DNA of 64,000 bases from Candidatus Fusobacterium pullicola (GCA_018883725.1 JAHLFN010000076.1:1-64000); one strand, 5' to 3'; shown: positions 1 to 8,744, counted from the first letter of the stretch. Translations and numbers: made by a program. The notes: generated from the letters alone by a model not told the origin.

Positions 1-15
1 ACAAATAAAATTTTG

Positions 16-24
16 TGTTATAAT
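16..24 (+). promoter_or_regulatory. Extended -10 promoter for the GDSL hydrolase gene
   Basis: TGt followed by TATAAT lies about 32 bases before the start codon at 57. Any -35 element would fall near or beyond the window edge, so only the extended -10 can be seen. Confidence 0.55.
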
Positions 25-56
25 CAACTTATAAGAAATACTTGGGAGGAATTTAT

Positions 57-542
57 ATGCGTAAGATAATTATGTTAGGAGATAGCTTAATAGATTGGAA
101 TTATAAATCTCCATATGAAAATTATGGAAAAAACGGATATAGAACAAGAGATGTTCTTTGGCTATTAGAAGAAAACAAAAATATAGTAGGAGATATTGGA
201 ATACTACTAGTAGGAGTAAATGATTTTTTTACAAATATAGATATGGAAAAATCTAAAAATTATTATAATAGAATAGTAAATAAACTGGAGAAAAGAGTAT
301 CTAAAATAATTTTAATCTCTCTTCTTCCAACTGATAGAAAAATTACTAATGATAAAATAGTTCTTTTTAATCAATGGTTAGAAGAAAATTATAAAAAGTA
401 TTTTTTAAATTTGTATCCATTATTTATAGATAATAATTTAGAGATAAAAAGAGAGTATACAACTGATGGAATTCATTTAAATCATGCTGGATATGAGATA
501 TTTAATAATAAACTTGATGAAAAAATTAATGAAATAAGATAG
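57..542 (+). CDS. SGNH/GDSL-type esterase or lipase
   Basis: Cytoplasmic-looking hydrolase of about 161 residues; no signal peptide is seen. The family blocks are present in order: GDSLID near residue 9 carries the nucleophile Ser, GVND near residue 54 matches the Asn block, and DGIHLNHAG near residue 137 supplies the Asp-x-x-His pair. I start at 57, where GGGAGG sits seven bases upstream, rather than at the TTG at 42, which lies before that ribosome site. The family cleaves esters or thioesters (lysophospholipids, acetylated sugars); the substrate cannot be told from sequence. It is followed after 26 bases by a small membrane protein and then a MORN protein, which may be co-transcribed. Confidence 0.8.
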   Translation: MRKIIMLGDSLIDWNYKSPYENYGKNGYRTRDVLWLLEENKNIVGDIGILLVGVNDFFTNIDMEKSKNYYNRIVNKLEKRVSKIILISLLPTDRKITNDKIVLFNQWLEENYKKYFLNLYPLFIDNNLEIKREYTTDGIHLNHAGYEIFNNKLDEKINEIR

Positions 543-568
543 ATACATAAAAAATTTAGGAGTGGAAT

Positions 569-796
569 ATGGAAAATAATTTTTGGAAAGAATGGTTTAA
601 ATTAGTAGTAATGCTTATAGGGATACTTGTTATATGGATAGGATTTATTTTTATATGTGATAAGTATTTTGGAAAATCTTTTGAAGAGATGAGGTTTATT
701 CATTATTTTATTTTTATGGTATTGATATTAAAAGCAAAGAATATATTTTTAAAAAGAATAAAAAAGGATGAAGTTGATAGCGAAGAAAATAAATAA
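569..796 (+). CDS. Small two-helix membrane protein, function unknown
   Basis: A 75-residue protein that I do not recognise. It has one long hydrophobic segment around residues 9-30 and a second around residues 44-60, then a charged Lys/Glu-rich tail, so it is probably a two-pass inner membrane protein with a cytoplasmic tail. The site TTAGGAG about 8 bases before the ATG supports translation. It sits between the GDSL hydrolase and a MORN protein with short gaps on both sides, consistent with a three-gene unit. Confidence 0.6.
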   Translation: MENNFWKEWFKLVVMLIGILVIWIGFIFICDKYFGKSFEEMRFIHYFIFMVLILKAKNIFLKRIKKDEVDSEENK

Positions 797-822
797 ATTA
801 TAATAGAGAGAGAGGTTTTTAT

Positions 823-1398
823 ATGATAAGAGAAGAGGAGTTTTATAGAAAACAGATGGTAAATGGAGTTGTCTATATTATTGGAGAAAAAGAACCTTTT
901 TCTGGAGTAATAAATTTTAGATATAAAAATGGACAGTTAAAAGAGAGAGAAACTTTTATTTATGGAATAAAAGAGGGAGCAAATATTAGATACTACGAAA
1001 GTGGTCAAATAAAGGAGTCGAATGATTTTATAAATGGAAAGTTAAATGGCGACTCTATTCAGTACTATGAAAATGGTCAAATGAAAGAATCGATAGTTTT
1101 TAAAGATGATAGAATAAATGGAGATTGGGTAAAATACTATGAAGATGGAGCTATAAAATCTAGAGGGTATTTTATAGATGGAAAATTAAATGGAAAAAAA
1201 ATTAATTATTATCCAAATGGAAACATTATGGAAATAATAACTTTTAGAGATAATATACTTCATGGGGATTATATTTCTTATAGTGAAAATGGAGAAATTA
1301 GAATAAATGAACATTTTATAAACGGACTAATCGAAGGAGAGAATATTTACTATTATGAAGATGAAGAGATAAAGATAAGAGAAAAAAATAAAAAATAA
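823..1398 (+). CDS. MORN-repeat protein (YwqK-like), cytoplasmic
   Basis: A protein of 191 residues made almost entirely of about seven tandem units of roughly 22 residues with the pattern YYE(N/S)GQ-hydrophobic-K-E-(x)-F-(x)-(N/D)G. This is the MORN_2 variant often annotated as YwqK-family antitoxin. Such repeats form extended beta-hairpin sheets that bind proteins or lipids. No signal peptide or lipobox is visible, unlike the related lipoprotein at 4610. No toxin partner is recognisable next to it, so I do not call it an antitoxin. The ribosome site is the purine-rich AGAGAGAGG before the ATG. The unit ends at the hairpin at 1421-1466. Confidence 0.75.
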   Translation: MIREEEFYRKQMVNGVVYIIGEKEPFSGVINFRYKNGQLKERETFIYGIKEGANIRYYESGQIKESNDFINGKLNGDSIQYYENGQMKESIVFKDDRINGDWVKYYEDGAIKSRGYFIDGKLNGKKINYYPNGNIMEIITFRDNILHGDYISYSENGEIRINEHFINGLIEGENIYYYEDEEIKIREKNKK

Positions 1399-1420
1399 TC
1401 TTTGTCCATTAAACTAAATA

Positions 1421-1466
1421 AAAAACCTTAAGGCTTGTACTAAGAACAATTCTTAAGGTTTTTTTT
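1421..1466. terminator. Bidirectional intrinsic terminator
   Basis: Twelve-base arms AAAAACCTTAAG (1421-1432) and CTTAAGGTTTTT (1452-1463), followed by a run of eight T on the plus strand. It lies between two convergent genes and has A/T runs on both sides, so it can serve both. Confidence 0.85.
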
Positions 1467-1482
1467 GAAATAGATAAATATT

Positions 1483-2517
1483 TTATAAATAAGCTATCAA
1501 TAATTTTATAGTTTCAATGACTCCTTCAATATGAGTTCTTTCATAGTGATGAGAAGATTCTACACTCGGTCCTATACAACCACATTTGAAATCAAATCCT
1601 TGTAAAATAGCGGCACTTGCATCAGAACCATATCTATTATAAACATCAACCGTATATTTTATATTATTTAGTTCAGCTGCTTCCATAAGTTCAAGTCTTA
1701 CACTTAGGTCATAAGGAGTTTTATTATCTTTAGCAGCTATACTAACTTTTTTCTCATCTCCTAAAGCTTCTGCTCCAACTAGTCCAATATCTAGAGCTAT
1801 AAATTCATCCATATCATCTGGAATAACAGAAACTCCATGCCCTATCTCTTCATAATTAGAGATGTAAATATATAATCCATTTTTAGGTTTAAGATTATTA
1901 TCATTTAGATATTTAATATAACCAAGAACTTGAGCAATACAAATCTTATCGTCAATAAATCTTGATTTTATATATCCACTCTCTGTGATTACAGTACGAG
2001 GATCAAAAGATACAAAGTCCCCTACTCTTACTCCTAATTGCTCTGCATCTTCTTTAGTATAAATCTCTTCATCTAGTCTTACTTCCATAGTAGAAGCATT
2101 TCTAGGTATCTCTCTTGCTTCATCTCCATATATGTGAACAGAGCTTTTAACAGGGACTATAGTTCCCTCAATAGCATCTCCATCAAGAGTATGAACTAAA
2201 CAATTCTCTCCTTCTACTCCACCCCAATTTACACCACCTAAGTTTACAAGTTCTAGCCTACCATTTGGTTTTATTTTTTTAACCATAGCTCCAATAGTAT
2301 CAACATGGGCAGAAATCATTTTTTTATAATTATTATCTTCTCCCTCAATATAGGCAAGAATAGCTCCTTTTCTAGTTAAACTATAAGGAACATCTAACTG
2401 ATCTAACTCTGCTCCTATTCTTTCCATAGCTTCATCAGTATAACCTACTGGACTCGGAATATTTAAAAGATCCACAGCCATATCTAGTACATATTCAATA
2501 TCTAAGTTAATATCCAT
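1483..2517 (-). CDS. M42 family metallo-aminopeptidase
   Basis: Cytosolic dinuclear zinc/cobalt aminopeptidase of 344 residues, normal length for M42 (YsdC/FrvX/glutamyl aminopeptidase group). Visible metal-site motifs are AHVDTIG near residue 70, DDK near residue 190, the catalytic SNYEEIGHG near residue 219 and the ALD segment near residue 242; a late SSHHYERTH near residue 320 provides the last His ligand. It starts 20 bases downstream of the peptide-binding lipoprotein gene on the same strand, so imported peptides are probably trimmed by this enzyme. The start has an AAGGGAG site upstream. It ends at the shared terminator at 1421-1466. Confidence 0.88.
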   Translation of the reverse strand: MDINLDIEYVLDMAVDLLNIPSPVGYTDEAMERIGAELDQLDVPYSLTRKGAILAYIEGEDNNYKKMISAHVDTIGAMVKKIKPNGRLELVNLGGVNWGGVEGENCLVHTLDGDAIEGTIVPVKSSVHIYGDEAREIPRNASTMEVRLDEEIYTKEDAEQLGVRVGDFVSFDPRTVITESGYIKSRFIDDKICIAQVLGYIKYLNDNNLKPKNGLYIYISNYEEIGHGVSVIPDDMDEFIALDIGLVGAEALGDEKKVSIAAKDNKTPYDLSVRLELMEAAELNNIKYTVDVYNRYGSDASAAILQGFDFKCGCIGPSVESSHHYERTHIEGVIETIKLLIAYL

Positions 2518-2536
2518 AATAATTTCACTCCCTTTT

Positions 2537-4042
2537 TTATTTTTCTATATATAAATCTTTTAGATTGTGCATCATAGTAGGATTATATTCAAATCCTTTA
2601 ACTCTTTTATTAATACCTATATTTTCATTTTTGTAAAGTAATAACCCGAAAGGAGCATCATTTTGTAAAATCTCTTGAGCTTTAAAGAAAAGTTCTTTTC
2701 TCTCTTTAGGATCAGAAGCTAATTGAGCTTGTTCTATAATTTTATCTAATTTTTTATTTGTATAAAAAGCTCTATTTCCAGCTCCACCGTGAGAACTACT
2801 ATGTAATAATGGGAAAAATACAATATCAGCATCTGAAGTACCAGATACCCAACCACCAAGTAATGCCTGATGTTCACCTTGAGCTGTTTTTTGTAGGTAA
2901 GTTCCCCACTCGAGAGTTTCAATTGTCATGTCTATTCCAATCTCTTTTAAGTTAGCTTGTATAATTTGAGCTAATTGAAGTCTTGTAGTATTATCATTTA
3001 CAAATAAAGTAAATGAAGGATTTTCTATTCCAGATTTTTTTAAATACTCAATTGCTTTTTCTTTGTTATATGGATATCCCTTTACAGTGTCAGAGTAACC
3101 AAATACATTAGGATTTACTATAGAATTTGCCGGGATAGCTTTTCCCATAAAAATAGAATCAGACATACTTTTTTTATCAAGTGCATAGTTTACAGCTTTT
3201 CTAAAATTTTCATTATCAAAAGGTGCTTTTTCATTGTTAAAAGTTATATACTCAGTTGAAGTAGTAGGTTTAGATATAAGTTGTAATTTTGGATTTTTTT
3301 CAACAGTACTTCCATCAATGGCATCCATATTATAAGCTATATCTATTTCTCCAGTTTCAAGAGCAGCTAGTCTACTACTATTTTCAGTAATAGCTCTATA
3401 AGTTAAATTATCTATTTTAGGTTTTCCTTCAAAATAATTATCAAAAGATGTAAGTTCTATTTTTTCTCCACTTCCCCAATCAATAAATTTATAAGGACCA
3501 GTTCCCATAGGAGAAGTAGCAATCACGTCATTTTTAGCCAAAGTATCTTTTTCGTTTAAAATTGCAGTAATAGGATGAGCCAATCCAAAAAGCAATGGTG
3601 ATGACGGTTTACTTAGAACTAATTTGACAGTATAGTCATCAATCATTTCCACTTTTTTTATAGCATCAATCATAACTCTACTTGCTGGTTTATTAAGCAT
3701 TCTATTAATACTAAATACTACATCTTTTGAAGTAAGAGTATCTCCATTATGAAATTTAACTCCCTTTTTTAATTTTATAATAAGTTCTGTTGGAGTAGTA
3801 TACTCATAAGATTCTGCTAATTCTGGAACAACATTGCCATTTTCATCAATTTTTAATAGAGTATTAAATATTTGCTCAGTAATCGTAAGAGCAGGAATCT
3901 CATTATACATATTTGGATCCAAACTTTTTGGTTTTGAACCTTGTGAAACTACAACACTATTATTAATTTTTTCCTCTTTCTTTTCACTACATGCAGTTAT
4001 AAAAAGAGAGAGTCCTAACATAGCAAATACAAACTTTTTCAT
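2537..4042 (-). CDS. Peptide-type ABC transporter substrate-binding lipoprotein (SBP_bac_5)
   Basis: Family 5 extracytoplasmic solute receptor of 501 residues. It begins with a lipoprotein signal whose lipobox is LFITAC (Cys near residue 18), then the usual LAESYEYT and VKFHNGDTLTSKDVVFS motifs and the conserved GTGPYKFIDW segment. Family 5 members bind di- or oligopeptides, nickel or glutathione. No permease or ATPase genes are adjacent, so it probably works with a transporter encoded elsewhere. The next gene on the strand is an M42 aminopeptidase, favouring a peptide substrate. The site GGAGGGG lies just before the ATG. Confidence 0.87.
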   Translation of the reverse strand: MKKFVFAMLGLSLFITACSEKKEEKINNSVVVSQGSKPKSLDPNMYNEIPALTITEQIFNTLLKIDENGNVVPELAESYEYTTPTELIIKLKKGVKFHNGDTLTSKDVVFSINRMLNKPASRVMIDAIKKVEMIDDYTVKLVLSKPSSPLLFGLAHPITAILNEKDTLAKNDVIATSPMGTGPYKFIDWGSGEKIELTSFDNYFEGKPKIDNLTYRAITENSSRLAALETGEIDIAYNMDAIDGSTVEKNPKLQLISKPTTSTEYITFNNEKAPFDNENFRKAVNYALDKKSMSDSIFMGKAIPANSIVNPNVFGYSDTVKGYPYNKEKAIEYLKKSGIENPSFTLFVNDNTTRLQLAQIIQANLKEIGIDMTIETLEWGTYLQKTAQGEHQALLGGWVSGTSDADIVFFPLLHSSSHGGAGNRAFYTNKKLDKIIEQAQLASDPKERKELFFKAQEILQNDAPFGLLLYKNENIGINKRVKGFEYNPTMMHNLKDLYIEK

Positions 4043-4172
4043 AAAATCCCCTCCAAGTTTAATATTAATAGTTATATCTTACTATTGAAAATAAAATTTT
4101 AAAAATAGATAAAATATATGTTTTTCTTTCAATAGATATATAATTAAATAAACCAAGATTTAAAATTTTAAT

Positions 4173-4210
4173 AAAAAATGGCTGATACAATTTTTATTGT
4201 ATAGCCATTT
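4173..4210 (-). terminator. Intrinsic terminator of the TSCPD gene
   Basis: On the minus strand, AATGGCTATACAA pairs with a matching arm around 4177-4190 with one bulge, followed by a run of six T. It starts nine bases after the stop codon of the gene ending at 4219. Confidence 0.8.
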
Positions 4211-4218
4211 AGATAGTT

Positions 4219-4461
4219 TTAAGATAATGATTTTAAAATTTTAGCTAGTTGGTCAGGACAAGAAGTTCCTCTTCCTCTACAGTCAATTCCTTCTAATTTT
4301 TTTATAACTTCATCTTTATTCATTCCTAAGATAAGATTTTGAAGTCCATGAGTATTTCCATCGCATCCACCACAAAACTCTATTTCAGTAATAATTCCAT
4401 TTTCGTCAAACTCTACTCCGATCTCTTTTGCACAAATTTTTTCAGTTTTATAATATTTCAT
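4219..4461 (-). CDS. TSCPD domain protein (TIGR03905 type)
   Basis: An 80-residue protein carrying the name-giving TSCPDQLA motif near residue 67, a CGGCDGN cluster near residue 31 and a CRGRGTSC segment, five Cys in all, which suggests metal or redox chemistry. The family is widespread in anaerobes and has no settled function; related TSCPD domains occur at the C-terminus of some ribonucleotide reductases. It is a single-gene unit with AGGAGG before the start and its own terminator. Confidence 0.8.
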   Translation of the reverse strand: MKYYKTEKICAKEIGVEFDENGIITEIEFCGGCDGNTHGLQNLILGMNKDEVIKKLEGIDCRGRGTSCPDQLAKILKSLS

Positions 4462-4609
4462 AATATCCTCCTACAATTTTAATTCCATATAGGAGTATTA
4501 TACAAAAAAATATATAAAAATACAAGTTTTATAAAATTACATAGGTATTTATAAAAAATATGGTAAAATATTAATTAGAGAAAATAAACTTAGGAGGAAA
4601 TTATCTAAA

Positions 4610-5092
4610 ATGAAAAAATTATTAGTAACAGGATTTATTTTATTAGCTTTAACAGGATGTGGAAAAGAGATTGATATTTCACAAAAACAAGTAAGAAATG
4701 GAATTGTTTATACAGTAAATGCAACTGAGCCATATACTGGAAAAGTTATTGGAAAGTATAAAAATGGAAAAGAAAAGCTTCTTGAAAATTTTAAAGATGG
4801 AAAATTTAATGGAACTCAAACTTATTATTATGATAATGGACAAATTAAAGAAAAAATATCTTATGAAAATGGAGTACCAGTAGGGACTTATTATGAGTAT
4901 CATCAAAATGGAGAAATAGCATATACAGGACAATTTTCTAATGGTAAGAAAAATGGAGAGTGGAACAGATATACAGACGAGAAAAAATTAATTCTTACTG
5001 AGACATATAAAGATGGTAAATTAGAAGATGTTAAACAATTTATAGTAGATACAGACAAAATAAAAGGAAAAATAAATAGCTTATTTAATTAA
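4610..5092 (+). CDS. MORN-repeat lipoprotein
   Basis: A secreted lipoprotein of 160 residues: signal peptide with lipobox LALTGC (Cys near residue 17), then four to five MORN_2 repeats of the form YYDNGQIKEK and YHQNGEIAYTG. It resembles the non-lipidated MORN protein at 823 in repeat pattern and is probably a distant paralogue placed at the membrane surface. Partner and role are unknown. AGGAGG lies about ten bases before the ATG. No terminator was recognised directly after it. Confidence 0.8.
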   Translation: MKKLLVTGFILLALTGCGKEIDISQKQVRNGIVYTVNATEPYTGKVIGKYKNGKEKLLENFKDGKFNGTQTYYYDNGQIKEKISYENGVPVGTYYEYHQNGEIAYTGQFSNGKKNGEWNRYTDEKKLILTETYKDGKLEDVKQFIVDTDKIKGKINSLFN

Positions 5093-5220
5093 GTAAAATA
5101 TAGAAAATCAAACACTGTTCAAGTATAGGAAAAAACAATACTAAAAAAATAATACTTTGATACAAAATTGAAAAGTAATTAGTGAATTTTAAAAAAATAA
5201 AAAAAAAATTAAAATTACAC

Positions 5221-5249
5221 TTGATTTTTTTGTGATTTAGGAGTATACT
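5221..5249 (+). promoter_or_regulatory. Promoter of the 35-codon peptide unit
   Basis: TTGATT (5221-5226), a 17-base spacer and TATACT (5244-5249). It points at the tiny open frame at 5300. The spacing is ideal and no other gene lies before the next terminator. Confidence 0.75.
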
Positions 5250-5299
5250 TCTTTCTAACAACTAAAAATAATAATTTTATAAAAAGGAGAGAAGGGACT

Positions 5300-5407
5300 A
5301 TGTTAATGTTTAATGTAATAATATTTGTCATATGCATAATATTACTCATACAAATAGATATGAGTCTAATTTCATATACAAAAAATTACGTTAGGCATAT
5401 GGTATAG
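5300..5407 (+). CDS. Tiny hydrophobic peptide (35 residues), unknown
   Basis: A 35-codon frame preceded by AAAAAGGAGAGAAGGG. Residues 4-19 are almost all Ile, Leu, Val, Phe or Cys (FNVIIFVICIILLIQ), forming one predicted membrane helix; the tail is polar and basic (Lys28, Arg32, His33). It is the only reading frame in a self-contained unit with a consensus promoter upstream (5221-5249) and a terminator downstream (5469-5492). Size and shape resemble type I toxin peptides or small membrane regulators, but no antisense RNA was identified. The function is unknown and the coding call rests on architecture rather than homology. Confidence 0.5.
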   Translation: MLMFNVIIFVICIILLIQIDMSLISYTKNYVRHMV

Positions 5408-5468
5408 TTTTAACTTAGTAACTATAGAATTTAGATAGGATAGGAATATTTTATTTAAGTATAAAGAT

Positions 5469-5492
5469 ACAGCCTAATAAGGCTGTTTTTTT
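5469..5492 (+). terminator. Intrinsic terminator of the tiny-peptide unit
   Basis: ACAGCC (5469-5474), loop TAATAA, GGCTGT (5481-5486), then seven T. It ends the transcript from the promoter at 5221 at about 240 nt. Confidence 0.85.
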
Positions 5493-5544
5493 ATAACTAA
5501 AATTCTGTCCGTCTATAAGAGACTTAAATAACTTTTTATTAGCA

Positions 5545-5573
5545 TTGTTTTTAGTGGAATCAATATTTATATA
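5545..5573 (+). promoter_or_regulatory. Promoter of the liv operon
   Basis: TTGTTT (5545-5550), 17-base spacer, TATATA (5568-5573), about 22 bases before the livJ start codon. It lies downstream of the previous terminator, so livJ has its own promoter. Confidence 0.6.
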
Positions 5574-5594
5574 CATTTTAAAGGGGGAGTCAAA

Positions 5595-6743
5595 ATGAAA
5601 AAATTTACTTTAATGCTTTTAGGACTGTCGTTTCTAATTACAGCTTGCGGGGGAGAAAAGGAAGCTAAAACAGCAAAGGAGAGTAACACAATTAAAATTG
5701 GAGCTACAGCACCATTAACAGGACCAGTAGCAATTTATGGAGTTACAGCTACAAATGGTTCAAAATTAGCTATGGAAGAGATCAATAAAAATGGAGGAAT
5801 TTTAGGGAAACAAGTTGAGTTTCTTGTCCTCGATTCAAAGGGAGATGCTACTGAAGCGATTACTGCTTATAATAGACTTGTAGATGAGGGGATTGTAGCA
5901 TTTATTGGGGATGCTCCTTCTAAGCCTACACTAGCTATAGCTGAAGTTGCTGCTCAAGATAAGATGCCAATGATTACACCAACTGGAACACAATTTAACA
6001 TTACAGAAGCTGGACCAAACGTATTCCGTGTATGTTTTACAGATCCTTACCAAGGAGTAATTTTAGCTAATCTTGCTAAGAAAAATTTAGGAGCAAAAAC
6101 AGTAGCTATTTTAGTTAATAACTCAAGTGATTATTCTGATGGAGTTACAAAAGCATTTCTTGAAGAAGCAAATAAACTTGGATTAAAAATTGTTGCTAAA
6201 GAGGGATATGCTGAAGGAGATAAAGACTTTAGAGCTCAACTTACAAAGGTGGCATCAGCTAATCCAGATGTATTAGTTATTCCAGATTATTATGAACAAG
6301 CTGCTTTAATCTCTACACAAGCTAGAGAAGTTGGAGTTAAATCTACTCTTATTGGACCAGATGGTTGGGATGGAGTAACAAAAGCATTAGATCCATCTTC
6401 ATATAAGGCTATTGAGAATAGTTACTTTACTAACCACTACTCATTAGAAGATAAAAATGAAAAAGTACAAAATTTCGTAAAAGCATACAAAGCAAAATAT
6501 AATGAAGATCCATCATCATTTGCTGCTCTATCTTATGATGCTGCATACATTATGAAAGATGCAATTGAAAAAGCTGGTTCAACTGATAAAGAAGCTATTG
6601 TTAAAGCTATGAAAGGTATTGAATTTGATGGAGTTACTGGACACTTAAAATTTGATGATAAAAATAACCCGGTTAAAGCTGTAACTGTTTTAAAAATTGT
6701 AAATGGTAACTATACTTTTGATTCTGTAATTCAACCAGAATAG
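5595..6743 (+). CDS. livJ: Branched-chain amino acid ABC transporter, substrate-binding lipoprotein
   Basis: Type I periplasmic binding protein of 382 residues, the usual length. The lipobox is LITACG (Cys near residue 18). The mature part opens with IKIGATAPLTGPVA and includes NGGILGKQVEF and ILVNNSSDYSDG, typical of LivJ/LivK receptors for leucine, isoleucine and valine. It is the first gene of a five-gene operon (binding protein, two permeases, two ATPases). A GGGGGAG ribosome site precedes the ATG. A stable hairpin at 6779-6807 separates it from the permease gene, fitting a higher yield of the binding protein. Aromatic or other amino acid substrates cannot be excluded. Confidence 0.92.
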   Translation: MKKFTLMLLGLSFLITACGGEKEAKTAKESNTIKIGATAPLTGPVAIYGVTATNGSKLAMEEINKNGGILGKQVEFLVLDSKGDATEAITAYNRLVDEGIVAFIGDAPSKPTLAIAEVAAQDKMPMITPTGTQFNITEAGPNVFRVCFTDPYQGVILANLAKKNLGAKTVAILVNNSSDYSDGVTKAFLEEANKLGLKIVAKEGYAEGDKDFRAQLTKVASANPDVLVIPDYYEQAALISTQAREVGVKSTLIGPDGWDGVTKALDPSSYKAIENSYFTNHYSLEDKNEKVQNFVKAYKAKYNEDPSSFAALSYDAAYIMKDAIEKAGSTDKEAIVKAMKGIEFDGVTGHLKFDDKNNPVKAVTVLKIVNGNYTFDSVIQPE

Positions 6744-6778
6744 TATTAAAATTATAAAAAATTTAGTGTGGGAATTAG

Positions 6779-6807
6779 GAGTAGCTGAAGCTGATGCTTT
6801 AGCTCTC
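6779..6807 (+). other. Intercistronic hairpin between livJ and livH
   Basis: AGCTGAAGC, loop TGAT, GCTTTAGCT with one G-T pair, extended by GAG/CTC past a bulged T. There is no T-run after it, so it is not a classical terminator. It probably protects the 3' end of the livJ message or causes partial termination. Confidence 0.55.
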
Positions 6808-6872
6808 TAAAATTCTTAAAAGAACTTTATTCCTAGCTAAAATAACTATAAGACATTGAGAGGAGAGAAAAA

Positions 6873-7757
6873 ATGGAATTTATTATGCAAATTATTAATG
6901 GACTACAGATTGGTAGTATCTATGCACTAGTTTCACTTGGTTATACCATGGTTTATGGAATAGCACAACTTATTAACTTTGCACATGGGGATATTATTAT
7001 GGTGGGAGCTTATGTTTCACTATTTAGTATACCTGTTTTTACAAGAATGGGATTACCCGTATGGCTTACAGTAGTACCTGCTATTGTTATTTGTGTAGTC
7101 TTGGGTATGTTAACAGAGAGAATTGCATATAGACCACTTAGAAATTCACCAAGAATTTCTAACTTAATCACAGCCATAGGAGTAAGCTTATTCTTAGAGA
7201 ATTTATTTATGAAACTTTTTACCCCTAATACAAGAGCCTTTCCAAAAGTATTTACTCAAGAGCCTCTTAGATTTGGTGATATTTATTTAAATTATGGGAC
7301 TGTTGTAACTATTATATTAACTTTGATACTATCTATAGGGCTACAATATTTTATGAAAAAAACTAAGTATGGAAAAGCTATGCTAGCTACAAGTGAAGAT
7401 TATGGAGCAGCAAGACTTGTTGGTATTAATGTAAATAGTACTATACAGCTTACATTCGCAATAGGAAGTGGATTAGCTGCTATTGCTTCTGTATTATACG
7501 TTTCAGCTTACCCTCAAGTTCAACCTCTTATGGGATCAATGTTGGGAATAAAGGCATTTATAGCTGCGGTACTTGGTGGAATAGGAATTCTTCCAGGAGC
7601 AGTAATAGGAGGATTTATTCTTGGAATTGTAGAAAGTTTAACTAGAGCTTACTTGTCATCACAACTTGCAGATGCTTTTGTGTTTGCTATACTTATTATA
7701 GTTTTACTTTTTAAACCAACAGGACTTTTAGGAAAAAATTTAAGAGAAAAAGTATAG
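6873..7757 (+). CDS. livH: Branched-chain amino acid ABC permease LivH
   Basis: Inner membrane permease of 294 residues with about eight hydrophobic segments. It has family motifs GSIYALVSLGYTMVYG near residue 13 and LINFAHGDIIM near residue 34, and the ATPase-coupling EDYGAARLVGINV loop near residue 176. The C-terminus FKPTGLLGKN is typical of LivH. It forms the channel with LivM, encoded 12 bases downstream. The site GAGAGGAGAG lies before the ATG. Confidence 0.93.
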   Translation: MEFIMQIINGLQIGSIYALVSLGYTMVYGIAQLINFAHGDIIMVGAYVSLFSIPVFTRMGLPVWLTVVPAIVICVVLGMLTERIAYRPLRNSPRISNLITAIGVSLFLENLFMKLFTPNTRAFPKVFTQEPLRFGDIYLNYGTVVTIILTLILSIGLQYFMKKTKYGKAMLATSEDYGAARLVGINVNSTIQLTFAIGSGLAAIASVLYVSAYPQVQPLMGSMLGIKAFIAAVLGGIGILPGAVIGGFILGIVESLTRAYLSSQLADAFVFAILIIVLLFKPTGLLGKNLREKV

Positions 7758-7769
7758 GAGGAAAGAGAG

Positions 7770-8744
7770 ATGAATCAAACAAAGAGATGGAGTTATGCTT
7801 TAACTCTGGTTCTAATAGTTATTGGATATTTTTTATTAACTGGATTGATAAGTTCTGGAGCTATTTCAAGATATCAAACAACAGTAATGATTTTTATATG
7901 TATAAATATAATTTTGGCGGTAAGTTTGAATATAACAGTTGGTTGTCTTGGGCAGATAACAATTGGGCATGCTGGATTTATGTCTGTAGGAGCTTATGCA
8001 GCAGCACTATTTGCAAAATCTGGAATTGTAGCTGGGTTGCCCGGATATATTATAGCCTTAATTATTGGTGGAATTGTAGCTGGAATAATTGGAGTCATTA
8101 TTGGGATTCCTGCTTTAAGATTAAATGGAGATTATTTAGCTATTATTACTCTTGCTTTTGGAGAGATAATCAGAGTTTTAATAGAATATTTTGATTTTAC
8201 AGGAGGGGCTCAAGGACTTAGAGGAATTCCACGTTTTAATAAATTTGGAGTAATTTATATAATAATGGTATTATGTGTAGCTATGATGTTTTCACTTATG
8301 ACAAGTCGTCACGGAAGAGCAATTTTAGCTATTAGAGATGATGAAATTGCTAGTGGAGCATCTGGAATAAATACTACATATTATAAAACTTTTGCTTTTA
8401 CAGTTTCTGCTATATTTGCTGGGGTAGCTGGTGGAATATATGCTCAAAACATGGGAATTCTAGGAGCAAGACAATTTGATTTTAACTACTCTATAAATAT
8501 TTTAGTTATGGTAGTTTTAGGAGGAATGGGAAGTTTTACTGGTTCAATAATATCAGCAATTGCTTTAACAGTTTTACCTGAAGTATTGAGAGAGTTCTCA
8601 GATTATCGTATGATAGTTTACTCTTTACTACTAATTTTAACTATGATTTTCCGTCCAACTGGATTATTAGGACGTAAAGAGTTCCAAATCTCAAAATTGG
8701 TTGAAAAATTTATTACAAAAAGGGGGGCAACAAATGTCAAATAG
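7770..8744 (+). CDS. livM: Branched-chain amino acid ABC permease LivM
   Basis: Second permease subunit, 324 residues and about nine hydrophobic segments. Motifs include NITVGCLGQITIGHAGFMSVG near residues 54-74 and IRDDEIASGASGIN near residue 190, the EAA-like loop that contacts the ATPases. It ends with FRPTGLLGRKE. The last 11 bases overlap the livG start, consistent with translational coupling. AGGAGG lies just upstream of the ATG. Confidence 0.93.
   Translation: MNQTKRWSYALTLVLIVIGYFLLTGLISSGAISRYQTTVMIFICINIILAVSLNITVGCLGQITIGHAGFMSVGAYAAALFAKSGIVAGLPGYIIALIIGGIVAGIIGVIIGIPALRLNGDYLAIITLAFGEIIRVLIEYFDFTGGAQGLRGIPRFNKFGVIYIIMVLCVAMMFSLMTSRHGRAILAIRDDEIASGASGINTTYYKTFAFTVSAIFAGVAGGIYAQNMGILGARQFDFNYSINILVMVVLGGMGSFTGSIISAIALTVLPEVLREFSDYRMIVYSLLLILTMIFRPTGLLGRKEFQISKLVEKFITKRGATNVK

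Noticed and set aside
823-1398. Toxin-antitoxin pair around the MORN (YwqK-like) protein
   Set aside because: No toxin-like partner is adjacent; the neighbouring 75-residue protein is a plain two-helix membrane protein. The antitoxin label rests on a family name only.
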